NCBI RefSeq assembly: GCF_007993865.1
Contig: NZ_VIUH01000005.1
Span: 134,695 to 198,694 of the forward strand
Length of the DNA: 64,000 nucleotides
Direction of reading: 5' to 3'
Origin: Pseudomonas sp. SJZ079
Lineage (GTDB): Bacteria > Pseudomonadota > Gammaproteobacteria > Pseudomonadales > Pseudomonadaceae
This document shows, piece after piece, positions 46,840 to 56,277 of this stretch. The notes under the pieces were generated by a model, which made no database searches, had not been told where the DNA came from, and worked only from the letters and a program-made list of their open reading frames with translations. A program made the translations under genes and the position numbers. Each line of letters begins with the position of its first letter. Position 1 is the stretch's first letter.

Positions 46840-48573
46840 ATGTACCCGTCTATCGCGCTGCCCCGGCAGCCATTCTGGCTTGGCTTTAGCGCCAGCCTGT
46901 TGCTGAGCTTGACCGCCTGTAACGCCACTCAGTCCGAGCCGCCCAGCGAGCGTCCTATCGCTAGGCACCCGGCGGCTGACATTGCGCATGAATCGTTGGC
47001 CGTGCTGCCGGAGAAAAAAGCCGAGCGCTCCCGTTACCCTGCGACTGCCCAGCAGTCGAGTGAGATGCCCGCGCCTGCGCTAGCCGACTATCAAGTGCCG
47101 GCTTACCGGGAGGCCTACCGCGAACAATACCAACGGCTCGCCGCCAACCCGGTGCATGCGGTGGCCGAGTCGCCGGTATCCACCTTCAGCATCGACGTGG
47201 ACACCGGCAGCTATGCCAACGTGCGACGCTTCCTCAATCAGGGCCAGCTGCCGCCGAGCGAGGCGGTGCGTCTGGAGGAGCTGGTCAACTACTTCCCTTA
47301 TGCCTATCCGCAGCCCAAGGGTGACGTCCCGTTCGGGGTTGGCAGCGAGTTGGCGGTGACGCCGTGGAACCCGCAGAGCCGCCTGCTGCGCATCGCCATC
47401 AAGGCCTCGGATACCCAGGTCGCGGCACTGCCACCGGCCAATCTGGTGTTTCTGGTGGATGTGTCCGGCTCTATGGACCGCCGGGAGGGGTTGCCCCTGG
47501 TGCAGAGCAGCTTGAAGTTGCTAACCGGGCAGCTACGCGCCGAGGACAGTGTGTCGCTGGTAGCCTACGCCGGTGAATCACGGCTGGTGCTGGCACCGAC
47601 TGCGGGCACTGAGAAAACCAAGATTCGTGCCGCCATCGAGCAACTGCGCGCGGGCGGTTCGACGGCCGGTGAGTCGGGTATTCAGCTGGCCTACCAGCAG
47701 GCGCAGCAGGGCTTTATCACTGGCGGGATCAACCGCATCCTGCTGGCTACCGATGGCGACTTCAATGTCGGCATCAGCGACTTCGCTTCGCTCAAGGCGC
47801 TGGCCGCCGAGAAGCGCAAAACCGGTGTGTCCCTGACCACCCTGGGCTTTGGTACGGACAACTATAACGAGCAGCTGATGGAACAGTTGGCCGATGCCGG
47901 GGATGGCAACTACGCCTATATCGACAACCTGCGCGAGGCGCGCAAGGTGCTGGTCGAGCAACTCAGTTCGACCCTGGCGGTGGTGGCCAGGGATGTGAAA
48001 ATCCAGGTCGAGTTCAATCCGGCCCAGGTTAGCGAATACCGCCTGCTCGGCTACGAGAACCGCGCCCTGCGCCGCGAAGACTTCAGCAACGACAAGGTCG
48101 ATGCCGGTGAGATTGGTGCCGGCCACAGCGTCACCGCGCTGTACGAGATAGTCCCGGTCGGCCATCGGGGTTGGCTGGAGCCGCTGCGTTATCAGCGCGT
48201 GGCCAAGGCCGAGGGCAAGGCTGGCGAGTTGGCGTGGTTGCGTATTCGCTACAAGGCCCCGCAGCAGGGCGACAGTCGCTTGCTGGAACTGCCGATCCAG
48301 CTGCCGCAGCGGATCCCGCTTATCGCCGAAGCCAGCGAGGATTTGCGCTTTGCTACGGCAGTGGCAGCCTTTGCCCAGCAGCTCAAGGGTGGGCAATACA
48401 CCGGCAAGTTCGACCTGGCGGCGAGTGCCGCGCTGGCGCGTAGCGCTAAGGGTGAGGATCGTTTTGGCTTGCGCGGCGAGTTCGTCCAGCTGGTCGAATT
48501 GACCCAGAGCCTGCAGAATTCGCTTGCGCTCCCCGTGCCGAATCCTCAACCCAGTAACGCTAAGGTCGATTGA
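46840..48573 (+). CDS. VWA-domain lipoprotein (YfbK-like)
   Basis: A 577-residue lipoprotein with lipobox LLSLTAC (Cys 27). It has the N-terminal YfbK-type segment (STFSIDVDTGSYANVRRFL near residue 110), a von Willebrand A domain with an intact metal site (VFLVDVSGSMD near residue 205, later ATDGDFN), and the DUF3520-type C-terminus. It is probably an envelope protein binding a partner through the metal site. Its stop overlaps the start of the sigma-factor gene, so the envelope protein and the sigma/anti-sigma pair are made together. Confidence 0.9.
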   Translation: MYPSIALPRQPFWLGFSASLLLSLTACNATQSEPPSERPIARHPAADIAHESLAVLPEKKAERSRYPATAQQSSEMPAPALADYQVPAYREAYREQYQRLAANPVHAVAESPVSTFSIDVDTGSYANVRRFLNQGQLPPSEAVRLEELVNYFPYAYPQPKGDVPFGVGSELAVTPWNPQSRLLRIAIKASDTQVAALPPANLVFLVDVSGSMDRREGLPLVQSSLKLLTGQLRAEDSVSLVAYAGESRLVLAPTAGTEKTKIRAAIEQLRAGGSTAGESGIQLAYQQAQQGFITGGINRILLATDGDFNVGISDFASLKALAAEKRKTGVSLTTLGFGTDNYNEQLMEQLADAGDGNYAYIDNLREARKVLVEQLSSTLAVVARDVKIQVEFNPAQVSEYRLLGYENRALRREDFSNDKVDAGEIGAGHSVTALYEIVPVGHRGWLEPLRYQRVAKAEGKAGELAWLRIRYKAPQQGDSRLLELPIQLPQRIPLIAEASEDLRFATAVAAFAQQLKGGQYTGKFDLAASAALARSAKGEDRFGLRGEFVQLVELTQSLQNSLALPVPNPQPSNAKVD

Positions 48574-49175
48574 GTGTGACTGTTAAGTCTGTTGCGAGTG
48601 TTTCTGCCGATGATGATGCCGCGCTGCTGCGGCGTTATCGGCAGGGTGATGCCGAGGCCTTTGCACTGCTGTATCAGCGCCACCGGCTTGGCCTGTTTCG
48701 CTTTCTCTGTGGTCTGTGCGGCGATCCGGCGCTGGCCGAAGAGGTGTTTCAGGACAGCTGGCTGAGCCTTATACGCAGTGACTCGTTGCCGCGTGATGCG
48801 CTGCTGTTCAAGACCTGGCTGTACCAGATCGCGCGTAACCGCTTGATCGACCATTGGCGCAAGCACGGCAAGCGCCAGGGCTTGCAGGACGAATTCGACG
48901 AGCAGGTGCATGCTGAGCCCGATAGTCAGGCGAATCCCGAGCAGCAGCTCAGCCTCAGTCGCGACCAGCAGCGCTTGCAGGCGGCGCTGGACGACTTACC
49001 GGAGGAACAGCGTGAGGTCTTCTTGTTGCGCGCGCATGCTGAGTTGCAGCTGCACGAGATCGCCGAGTTGACCCGCACACCGGTGGAAACGGTGAAAAGC
49101 CGCTTGCGCTATGCGCTGCAGAAGTTACGTCGGCTGTTGGCTGACCCGGCTGCAGTCGAAGAGGTATCCGCATGA
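48570..49175 (+). CDS. sbrI: ECF sigma factor (SbrI-like)
   Basis: A 201-residue extracytoplasmic-function sigma factor. Region 2 spans ADDDAALLRRYRQGDAEAF to YQIARNRLIDHWRKH; region 4 spans ALDDLPEEQREVFLLRAHAE to TPVETVKSRLRYALQKLRRL. The TTG at 48570 overlaps the VWA stop; a GTG at 48576 is an equally good start. The neighbourhood (MocR gene before, anti-sigma after, atu cluster beyond) matches P. aeruginosa sbrI, which with SbrR affects swarming and biofilm formation. The symbol rests on that synteny. Confidence 0.8.
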   Translation: MSVTVKSVASVSADDDAALLRRYRQGDAEAFALLYQRHRLGLFRFLCGLCGDPALAEEVFQDSWLSLIRSDSLPRDALLFKTWLYQIARNRLIDHWRKHGKRQGLQDEFDEQVHAEPDSQANPEQQLSLSRDQQRLQAALDDLPEEQREVFLLRAHAELQLHEIAELTRTPVETVKSRLRYALQKLRRLLADPAAVEEVSA

Positions 49176-49864
49176 AAGATCACCAGTCATTACCCGATAG
49201 CGAAGAGCAACAGTTGCTCGAGCATTATCGCGGGCAACACGGTAGCGAACCTTGCGCCGAACTGGATGCACGGATTCTTGCGGCCGCCAGCGCGGCGTTG
49301 CGCTCGCAACACCCTAAGCCGCCCAGCGCCGTGGCGCAGTTGCAGGCCTGGCTGTTTGGCGGCGCGCCGCGCAGGCGCTGGTCGGTGGCCTTGGGCAGCG
49401 TCGCGGTGCTCGGTCTGGGGCTGGGTATCAGCCTGAGGACACCTGCGCCGATTGCACCGAGCTACGACAGCCCGCTGCCGACGGCGCCTGCGCTGCAGCG
49501 TTATGCCGCGCCTGTGGCGTCAGAGAAAAAGGCCATGGCCGAATCATTCCAGTTGAATCAGCCTGAGGCCAACGTTGAGCCTGAGGCCAGTGCGCTGGCC
49601 GATGCGGCGGCGCCGTCAGAGCTGCCTCAGGCGCCGAGCGCCCGCAGCAAGTTAGCGGCGCGCAGCGAGGCCGCCGCGGCGCCACTGGCGGCGGAGTTGC
49701 ACGCTGCGTTGCGGCAGATTGCCGAGTTACGTGAGCAAGGTCGGCAGGCGGAGGTCAACGCGCGACTCACTGAGCTGCAGCAACGCTACCCGCAGGCGGA
49801 TCTCGAGGCGCTGCTGAAGCGCTTGCCGACGCAGGGCAGGCAGCCCGTTGAGCTAAAAAACTGA
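49172..49864 (+). CDS. sbrR: Anti-sigma factor (SbrR-like), single-pass membrane protein
   Basis: A 230-residue protein. A cytoplasmic part of about 65 residues (CAELDARILAAASAALR) is followed by one membrane helix near residues 70-90 (WSVALGSVAVLGLGLGISL) and a Pro/Ala-rich periplasmic part that ends in a helical segment (ELHAALRQIAELREQGRQAE). It overlaps the sigma gene by ATGA, and the layout is that of an anti-sigma factor. The usual zinc motif of ZAS domains is not visible. Confidence 0.75.
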   Translation: MKDHQSLPDSEEQQLLEHYRGQHGSEPCAELDARILAAASAALRSQHPKPPSAVAQLQAWLFGGAPRRRWSVALGSVAVLGLGLGISLRTPAPIAPSYDSPLPTAPALQRYAAPVASEKKAMAESFQLNQPEANVEPEASALADAAAPSELPQAPSARSKLAARSEAAAAPLAAELHAALRQIAELREQGRQAEVNARLTELQQRYPQADLEALLKRLPTQGRQPVELKN

Positions 49865-50008
49865 CTTGTCAGGCGCCCGCAGGCAGGCCAGCATAGTGCT
49901 TGCGGTAAGTCTTCGATGGGGCGCGGCAGCGCTCGGCTTACTGCCCCGATTGAGTAACCGCTCGGCCGTGTACCCGCTTATCGGGGCGACTCGGACGGGC
50001 GGTTCGGA

Positions 50009-50029
50009 CAGGCGAACGCCTGCATTTTT
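50009..50029 (+). terminator. Hairpin with T-run before the lipoprotein gene
   Basis: CAGGC pairs with GCCTG around GAAC and is followed by CATTTTT. It lies about 145 bases after the anti-sigma stop and 30 before the next start. Confidence 0.5.
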
Positions 50030-50059
50030 CCAACTGAATAAGTGCCTGTTAAAGCGACT

Positions 50060-50587
50060 ATGACTGTTATGCGTTACCTGGGCGTGGCCCTGTTAATCCC
50101 GTTGTTGAGTGCGTGCGAACCTAAGTTGGCGCCGGCCAAGGTCGAGCCGGAAAAATCCAGCACGCCTAGCGTGCAGCAAGTCCCACCTGCCAAGAGTGTG
50201 CAGCCGGCCGCACCGGCCATCGCCGTCGAGTCTGCTGCCCCCACTTCTCAAGTTATGCAAGCCCCTCAACCTACCCCAGAAAAAAAACCGCTGCTCGCGT
50301 CTGCCAAGCCTGTAGCAGTGCCCGCAGCAACGCTGGATAAGCCCCATAAAGAACCAGCGAAGAGCAAGCTGGACCTCAGTTTGCCGCCTGAATTGACCGA
50401 GCAGCTAAATGCCGAGCACGGCGACGCAGAGCGAGCGCTGGAGCCATTGCTGCCGTCGCTGTTCGAGGATAAAGGGCGGGTGGACAACCCTTTCCAGCTC
50501 AATGGCCGGTTGCTCAGCAATGAGGGCGACAAGGATTCCTCGAAATTGCTGGACGGTGCTGAAGTGCAGTTCGAGTTCAGGCAGTAA
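50060..50587 (+). CDS. Small predicted lipoprotein, Pro/Ala-rich
   Basis: About 175 residues. The lipobox LIPLLSAC places the modified Cys at residue 19 (16 if the ATG at 50069 is used). The mature chain is Pro/Ala/Lys-rich and disordered to about residue 105, then has a compact acidic part (LDLSLPPELTEQLNAEHGD, LEPLLPSLFEDKGRVDNPF). I do not recognise a family. A gene of this kind follows the sigma/anti-sigma pair in P. aeruginosa, so it may belong to that regulon. Confidence 0.7.
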   Translation: MTVMRYLGVALLIPLLSACEPKLAPAKVEPEKSSTPSVQQVPPAKSVQPAAPAIAVESAAPTSQVMQAPQPTPEKKPLLASAKPVAVPAATLDKPHKEPAKSKLDLSLPPELTEQLNAEHGDAERALEPLLPSLFEDKGRVDNPFQLNGRLLSNEGDKDSSKLLDGAEVQFEFRQ

Positions 50588-50593
50588 GAGAGG

Positions 50594-50621
50594 CCATCGC
50601 CGACAGACCTGTCGGCGATGG
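50594..50621. terminator. Bidirectional hairpin between lipoprotein gene and atuG-like gene
   Basis: CCATCGCCGAC and GTCGGCGATGG are exact 11-base arms around AGACCT, between two convergent stops; no clear T-run. Confidence 0.65.
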
Positions 50622-50662
50622 TCCTGCCACTATGTGGGGTGGTAGCAGGCGGCTGCAGAGCT

Positions 50663-51487
50663 TTAATCGAGAAACAGATCCGGAATCAGAGACCCGCCCT
50701 CCGGGTCGAAGCGGTAGTGGTCGAACTCGGTCTGGCCCTGTTCGCGGAGGATTTCCTCGTCGATCAACAGTCGACCGCTGATGGCGCGGCCGCTGCTGGA
50801 GAGGATGGCGTGGGCCGCGTCGGCCATGATCGCCGGGGTGCGCGAGCGCTTGAAGGCCTCGCGGCTGCCCAGCTCGAATTCGATGGCGGCCGTAGCGATC
50901 ATGGTCTGCGGCCACAGGGCGTTGACGCTGATGCCGTACTTCTTGAACTCTTCGCTCATGCCCAGGGTAAGCATGCTCATGCCGTACTTGGTGACGGTGT
51001 AGGGGCCGTGTTGGGCAAACCACTTGCTGGCCATGTTCAGCGGCGGCGACAGGCTGAGGATATGGCCATTTGCGCTCTGCTTCAGGTAGGGCAGCGCCGC
51101 CTGGCTACAGACCATCACTGCGCGGGTGTTGATCTGGAACATCAGGTCGAAGCGCTTGGCCTCCAACTTTTCCACGCCGAGCAGCTTGATCGCTCCGGCG
51201 TTGTTGATCAGGCCATCGATGCCGCCGAAATGCTCGGCGGCGCGCTCCATGGCCGCCTTCACCGCCTGCTCGTCACGCACATCCAACTGCAGGGCCAGGG
51301 CCTTGCCGCCGGCCGCCTCGACTTCCGCAGCCACCGAGTGGATGGTGCCCGGCAGCTTGGCGTGGGCTTCAGCGCTCTTCGCCGCAATGACGATATTGGC
51401 GCCGTCGCGCGCTGCGCGCAGGGCGATTTCGCGACCGATGCCGCGGCTGGCGCCGGTGATGAACAGGGTCTGGTTGGCGAGTGTCAT
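50663..51487 (-). CDS. atuG: Short-chain dehydrogenase, AtuG-like (HSDL2 type)
   Basis: A 274-residue SDR with cofactor motif TGASRGIGREIAL, NNAGAIKLLG and active-site Tyr/Lys in YTVTKYGMSML. The segments ILSLSPPLNMASKWF and the C-terminal DPEGGSLIPDLFLD mark the HSDL2-like subgroup. In P. aeruginosa atuG follows atuF directly; here a cyclic-di-GMP gene stands between them. Its step in terpene breakdown is not established. The symbol is based on type and position. Confidence 0.7.
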   Translation of the reverse strand: MTLANQTLFITGASRGIGREIALRAARDGANIVIAAKSAEAHAKLPGTIHSVAAEVEAAGGKALALQLDVRDEQAVKAAMERAAEHFGGIDGLINNAGAIKLLGVEKLEAKRFDLMFQINTRAVMVCSQAALPYLKQSANGHILSLSPPLNMASKWFAQHGPYTVTKYGMSMLTLGMSEEFKKYGISVNALWPQTMIATAAIEFELGSREAFKRSRTPAIMADAAHAILSSSGRAISGRLLIDEEILREQGQTEFDHYRFDPEGGSLIPDLFLD

Positions 51488-51558
51488 GGTGCTCCTCCGG
51501 TGTTGTGGTTATGGCATGAGCTGACAAGAAGTAAACCTGGTGGGTGCGTGTGTAGAGT

Positions 51559-54156
51559 TTAGGCGTCGACCTCGCCGTGCAGTAGTGTGCGTAATGCTTC
51601 GGCGGGCAGCGGCCGGCTCAGGTAGTAGCCTTGAGCCTCGTAACAGCCGTCCGCTTGCAATAGGCCTAATTGCGCTTGATTCTCCACCCCCTCGGCGGTG
51701 ACGGTCATGGACAGTGCACGCCCCAGCCCGATGATGGCCTGGACTATGGCGCGGCGGTCTTGCGAGACGTCGAGGTCGGCGATGAAGCTGCGATCGATTT
51801 TCAAGGTGTCGAACGGGTAGGTGTGCAGGTAGCTCAGGGAGGAGTAACCGGTGCCGAAGTCGTCCATGGACAGGCGCAGGCCAAGTGCCTTGAGCCGCTT
51901 GAGGGTCACCCGTGCGCCCTCGGCATCCTCGAGCATCACGCTCTCGGTGATTTCCAGCTCCAGTCGGCTGGCGGGCAGGCCGCTCTCGTCGAGGGCGCTC
52001 TTGACCTGATCGACCAGCTCGCTGCAACGAAACTGCAAGGGCGACAGGTTCACCGACACCGGTAGCGGTTGTGTCCAGCGCATGGCCTCGATGCAGGCGT
52101 TGCGCAAGACCCAGATGCCTAGCGCACCGATCAGTCCGGTTTCCTCGGCCAGGGGGATGAAATGGTCGGGGCCGAGCGGGCCGCGTTGCGGATGCAGCCA
52201 GCGGACGAGGGCCTCGGCGCCTGCCAGTTGCAAGCCATCGACGCGGTAGCGCGGCTGATAGTGCAGGCACAACTGGTCAGTCTGGTTGAGGGCCAGGCGT
52301 AGGTCCTGTTCCAGTTGCCGGCGTTCGACGATGCGCGCGTTCATTTCTTGTGCATAGAAGCGCCACGTATTGCGTCCTGCGGCTTTGGCTTGATAGAGGG
52401 CCAAATCGGCGTAGCGCAGCAGCTCCTCGACCTGGCCGGCGTCTTGTGGGGCCATGGCGATGCCGATGCTGGCGCCGATAAATACTTCCTGATTCTCGAT
52501 CAGGAAAGGTTGTTTGATCTTTTCAGTCAGGCGCCCGCATAGCTGGTCGACGTTCTCTCGCGAGTAGATACCGCTGAGCACTATGACGAATTCGTCGCCG
52601 CCGTGCCTGGCCAACAAATCATCATCGCGGGTGCACTCGCGCAGGCGTCGGGCAACGTCATGCAGCACTTGGTCGCCCGCCGCGTGACCGAGGGCGTCAT
52701 TGATTGGCTTGAAACGATCCAGATCGATGCTCAGCATCACCAGCGGCTGTTCTATGGGCGGTAGAGTGTTGAGTTTGCCCTCGAGAAACTCACGCAGATG
52801 GTTGCGGTTGGCCAGCCCTGTCAGGACGTCGTGTTGCGAGAGGTGCTGCAGGCGTGCCTGGGCCTCGACTTCTTCCGTAATGTCGCTGGCTGTGCCTCGA
52901 TAATGACTGTCGCCGCGCATGTCCTTGCTGATGGATCCGCTGGCAATGCGACAGGTGCGCCGCTGACCGTCGGCGGCCAGAAAGTGACAATCGAGGGTGG
53001 TGCGATCTGCCTTAGGTCGACGGGGGGTGGAGAGCCAGTCGATTATGGGCTGACCGTCACAGTTGAGTAGCTCGTTGAGAGGGCGTCCCAGCCAGCTGGC
53101 CGGAGGGAGGCCGGTGACCGCCTCGAAACGTCCGGAGAGGTAGGTGAGGCGATAGTCGGCATCGACCTCCCAGATCCAGTCCGAGGTGGCTTCGGCGACA
53201 TCGCGAAAGCGCGCCTCGCTGGTGGCGAGTGCCGCTTTGCTGCTCTCCAGGCGGGTATAGCCGAGTTCCACCAGGCGTGCATTGGCCATGGCATGGCGCA
53301 GCACCAGCCAGGTGAGGACGGCGAGTGCCAGGCCAACCAGGCCCAGCAGTGGCATGATCATCAGCAGCATATCCCGACCCGGATGGGCCTGGTCCCAGCG
53401 CAACAGCAGCGCAGTGCCGGTGTCGGTGACCAGCGTCAGGGCAGGTTGCTCGGCTGCATCCTGCGTATCGCGGGGGATGCGCAAATTCGTCAGCTGATAG
53501 TTTTGCCCGTAGTCCGCCAGCTTTTGTGCGCCGAGCACGTCAACGAAGATCAGCACCGAGGCTGGGCCCGCTATTTCGCTGACCGAAGGATCGTCACCAC
53601 TGGTCAAACGGGCTGCGGCGACTCGCGCGGGGTAGTCGCCGACCTGCATGATTGCCACCAGCGGCTCGGCCTCTTGCGTGGTGTCGCGCGCGCGGGCGAG
53701 CAGGTTGTCGAGATCGCCGCGCAGCCACTGGCGAATGTCCTGCGTGCGCAACTCACCCTCGATCACCGAGTACACCGTCTTGCCATTCGGGGCGACCACG
53801 AACAGGCCTTCGTAACCGAAGTCCTGGTACAGCGAGGGCCCCAGATTCTGGCGCGTGTAGGCCCACTCCAGATCGACGCGTTGATGCAGATGTTGGTAGG
53901 CATCGCCCCAGAAGGCATTATCGCTCACCGACCCGATCAGGCTCGGCTGGCGCGCCTCTATCGCCTTGTTGGCGAAGAGCAGGCTCTGCTGCGCCGCTTG
54001 TGCGTCTTGCTGACGCGCGACGTGGACCAGGGTCAAAGTGGTGGCCGCGAGTGCCAACAACAATACAGTCACAATCGCGGGCAAGGTGCGCCGAGCGAAA
54101 GTCGATCGAAAGTGCGCAGAGGCAGTGGTTTCGCTGTGTGGCAAAGGGCGGGGCAT
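51559..54156 (-). CDS. CHASE4-PAS-GGDEF-EAL cyclic-di-GMP enzyme
   Basis: An 865-residue inner-membrane protein. Helix 1 is at residues 26-46, followed by a periplasmic CHASE4-type sensor domain (about 50-255), helix 2 (263-286) and PAS (about 312-430). GGDEF has its motif at 519-523 and an RDDD inhibitory site at 510-513. EAL (motif at 648-650) has LEITESVML, DDFGTGYSSLSYL and LKIDRSFI. Both catalytic halves look intact, so it could make or destroy cyclic di-GMP depending on the signal. It lies on the atu strand between atuF (117 bases) and the atuG-like gene (71 bases). Confidence 0.93.
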   Translation of the reverse strand: MPRPLPHSETTASAHFRSTFARRTLPAIVTVLLLALAATTLTLVHVARQQDAQAAQQSLLFANKAIEARQPSLIGSVSDNAFWGDAYQHLHQRVDLEWAYTRQNLGPSLYQDFGYEGLFVVAPNGKTVYSVIEGELRTQDIRQWLRGDLDNLLARARDTTQEAEPLVAIMQVGDYPARVAAARLTSGDDPSVSEIAGPASVLIFVDVLGAQKLADYGQNYQLTNLRIPRDTQDAAEQPALTLVTDTGTALLLRWDQAHPGRDMLLMIMPLLGLVGLALAVLTWLVLRHAMANARLVELGYTRLESSKAALATSEARFRDVAEATSDWIWEVDADYRLTYLSGRFEAVTGLPPASWLGRPLNELLNCDGQPIIDWLSTPRRPKADRTTLDCHFLAADGQRRTCRIASGSISKDMRGDSHYRGTASDITEEVEAQARLQHLSQHDVLTGLANRNHLREFLEGKLNTLPPIEQPLVMLSIDLDRFKPINDALGHAAGDQVLHDVARRLRECTRDDDLLARHGGDEFVIVLSGIYSRENVDQLCGRLTEKIKQPFLIENQEVFIGASIGIAMAPQDAGQVEELLRYADLALYQAKAAGRNTWRFYAQEMNARIVERRQLEQDLRLALNQTDQLCLHYQPRYRVDGLQLAGAEALVRWLHPQRGPLGPDHFIPLAEETGLIGALGIWVLRNACIEAMRWTQPLPVSVNLSPLQFRCSELVDQVKSALDESGLPASRLELEITESVMLEDAEGARVTLKRLKALGLRLSMDDFGTGYSSLSYLHTYPFDTLKIDRSFIADLDVSQDRRAIVQAIIGLGRALSMTVTAEGVENQAQLGLLQADGCYEAQGYYLSRPLPAEALRTLLHGEVDA

Positions 54157-54273
54157 GCTGCATCCTAGTTACTGCTCGCGCAGAATAATGATCTGCCTGG
54201 ATGCAAAAAGCCACTATTCTGGCGTCAGTTATGCGTCCCATGCCGGGGCCATGCAGTAAGTCCGTTGCGCCCC

Positions 54274-56256
54274 TCATTCTGCGTGGACTTCCAGCAGTAG
54301 TTGTCGGTTACGCACTTGATCGCCCTTGCTCACCAGCACGCGGCGGATGATGCCGTCGATAGAGGCTTTCACCGGGTGTTCCATCTTCATCGCTTCCAGT
54401 ACCAGCAATAGCTGGCCTTTGTTGACGCGGCTGCCGTCCTCTACCAGGACTTCCACTATGGCGCCGTCCATCGGTGCCTTGACCGTGCCTGAACCCGTGC
54501 CCACGGCGGCGCTGGCAGGCGCATGGGTGACGTCGATCAGCTCCAGATTGCCATTGTGGCCGTACAGCCACAGTGTGCTGGCGCTCTGTTGATAGGCCAG
54601 GCGCCGGCGCACACCGTCCAGCTCCAGAGCGGCCCAGTAACCGTCTGCGCCAAGCAGGCGTAAGTGCAGTTGATGTTCGCCGACGCTTGCACTGAGTCGT
54701 GGCTGTTGCCCGGACTCCAGTACCGTCAGTTCGACCGCGAACTGTTGTTCGTCGTGCTTGAGCAGGAAGCGCCAGGGGGCATTGCCGGCGTTGCGCCAGC
54801 CGGCCAGCCCGGTCTGGTGAGCGCTGGACTGCGCCGAGGCCTGATAGAGCAGGGCGGCGGCGCAGGCCAGCTCGGCCGGGCTAGGCGGCTGTGGGCTCAG
54901 GCTCGGGTCTGCGGCGAAGTGTTCGGCGATAAAGGCGGTAGTGGCGTTGCCGGCGGCGAACTCGGGGTGCTTGAGCAGGTTGGCAAGGAAGCGCTGGTTG
55001 GCCTTGACCCCCAGCAACACGCAATCCTCCACCGCGCGCACCAGCTTGCGCCGCGCCTCGTCGCGGGTGGCGCCGTAGGCGATGATCTTGGCCAGCATGG
55101 GGTCGTAGAACGGGGTGATGGCCTGACCTTCGATCAAACCGTGGTCGATGCGGATGCCGTCGAGCAATGCCGGCTCCCAGCGCAGTACATTGCCCGTCTG
55201 CGGCATGAAGTCGTGGCTCGAGTCCTCGGCGTACAGGCGCACCTCGATGGCGTGTCCGCTCAGGCGAATGGCGTCCTGGGTCAGTGGCAGCGGCTGGCCT
55301 TCGGCGACGCGTAGTTGCCAGGCCACCAGGTCCTGCCCGCTGACCAGCTCGGTGACCGGGTGCTCGACCTGCAAGCGAGTGTTCATTTCCAGAAAATAGA
55401 ACTCGCCGCTCCGATCCAGCAGGAACTCCACGGTGCCGGCGCCGACATAGTCGACCGAGGCCGCTGCCTTGACCGCCGCCTCGCCCATGGCCTGGCGCAG
55501 TTCGGGGGTCAGCACCGGGCAAGGCGCTTCCTCGACCACCTTCTGGTGACGACGCTGCACCGAGCAGTCGCGCTCGCCGAGGTAGACGATGTTGCCGTGC
55601 TGATCGCCGAATATCTGGATTTCCACATGGCGTGGCTGCAGCACGGCCTTTTCCAGAATCAACTCGCCGCAACCGAAGGCATGCTGCGCCTCCGAACGCG
55701 CGCTGCGGATGTGCGCGGCCAGTTCGGCAGGGGCCGTGACCAGGCGCATGCCACGGCCGCCACCACCGGCGCTGGCCTTGATCATCAGGGGGTAGCCGAT
55801 GCGCTCGGCTGCATGGCTCAGCGTGGCATCGTCCTGCTCGGCGCCTTCGTAGCCGGGAATGCAGGGCACCCCAGCCTGCAGCATGGCGATTTTCGACAGG
55901 CGCTTGCTGCCCATCAGGCGGATGGCCTCGGCGGACGGGCCGATGAACTGGATGCCGGCGACCTCGCAGGCCCGCGCAAACTCGGCGTTCTCCGAAAGAA
56001 AACCATAGCCGGGGTGAATGGCGTCGGCGCCGCTCTTGCGCGCGGCGTCGATGATGGCGTCGATCAGCAGGTAGGACTGATTGACCGGCGCCGGGCCTAT
56101 GCACAGCGCCTCGTCGGCCAGTTGCACATGGCGCGACTCGGCATCGGCCTGGCTGTACACCGCCACCGTACGGTAGCCCAGGCTGTGCGCGGTATGGATT
56201 ACCCGGCAGGCGATTTCGCCTCGGTTGGCGATCAGGATCTTGGTGAAGGCGGGCAT
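54274..56256 (-). CDS. atuF: Geranyl-CoA carboxylase alpha (biotin) subunit
   Basis: The biotin carboxylase/biotin carrier subunit, 660 residues. The N-terminal biotin carboxylase part has ILIANRGEIACRVI, the glycine-rich ATP loop KASAGGGGRGMRLV, FLEMNTRLQVEHPVTE and LYAEDSSHDFMP. The C-terminus has the biotinyl Lys in LEAMKMEHPVKA. Sequence alone would allow 3-methylcrotonyl-CoA carboxylase; the complete atu context makes it the AtuF partner of AtuC, carboxylating geranyl-CoA. Confidence 0.9.
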   Translation of the reverse strand: MPAFTKILIANRGEIACRVIHTAHSLGYRTVAVYSQADAESRHVQLADEALCIGPAPVNQSYLLIDAIIDAARKSGADAIHPGYGFLSENAEFARACEVAGIQFIGPSAEAIRLMGSKRLSKIAMLQAGVPCIPGYEGAEQDDATLSHAAERIGYPLMIKASAGGGGRGMRLVTAPAELAAHIRSARSEAQHAFGCGELILEKAVLQPRHVEIQIFGDQHGNIVYLGERDCSVQRRHQKVVEEAPCPVLTPELRQAMGEAAVKAAASVDYVGAGTVEFLLDRSGEFYFLEMNTRLQVEHPVTELVSGQDLVAWQLRVAEGQPLPLTQDAIRLSGHAIEVRLYAEDSSHDFMPQTGNVLRWEPALLDGIRIDHGLIEGQAITPFYDPMLAKIIAYGATRDEARRKLVRAVEDCVLLGVKANQRFLANLLKHPEFAAGNATTAFIAEHFAADPSLSPQPPSPAELACAAALLYQASAQSSAHQTGLAGWRNAGNAPWRFLLKHDEQQFAVELTVLESGQQPRLSASVGEHQLHLRLLGADGYWAALELDGVRRRLAYQQSASTLWLYGHNGNLELIDVTHAPASAAVGTGSGTVKAPMDGAIVEVLVEDGSRVNKGQLLLVLEAMKMEHPVKASIDGIIRRVLVSKGDQVRNRQLLLEVHAE

Positions 56257-56277
56257 CGCGTCATGCTCCTGTTATTC

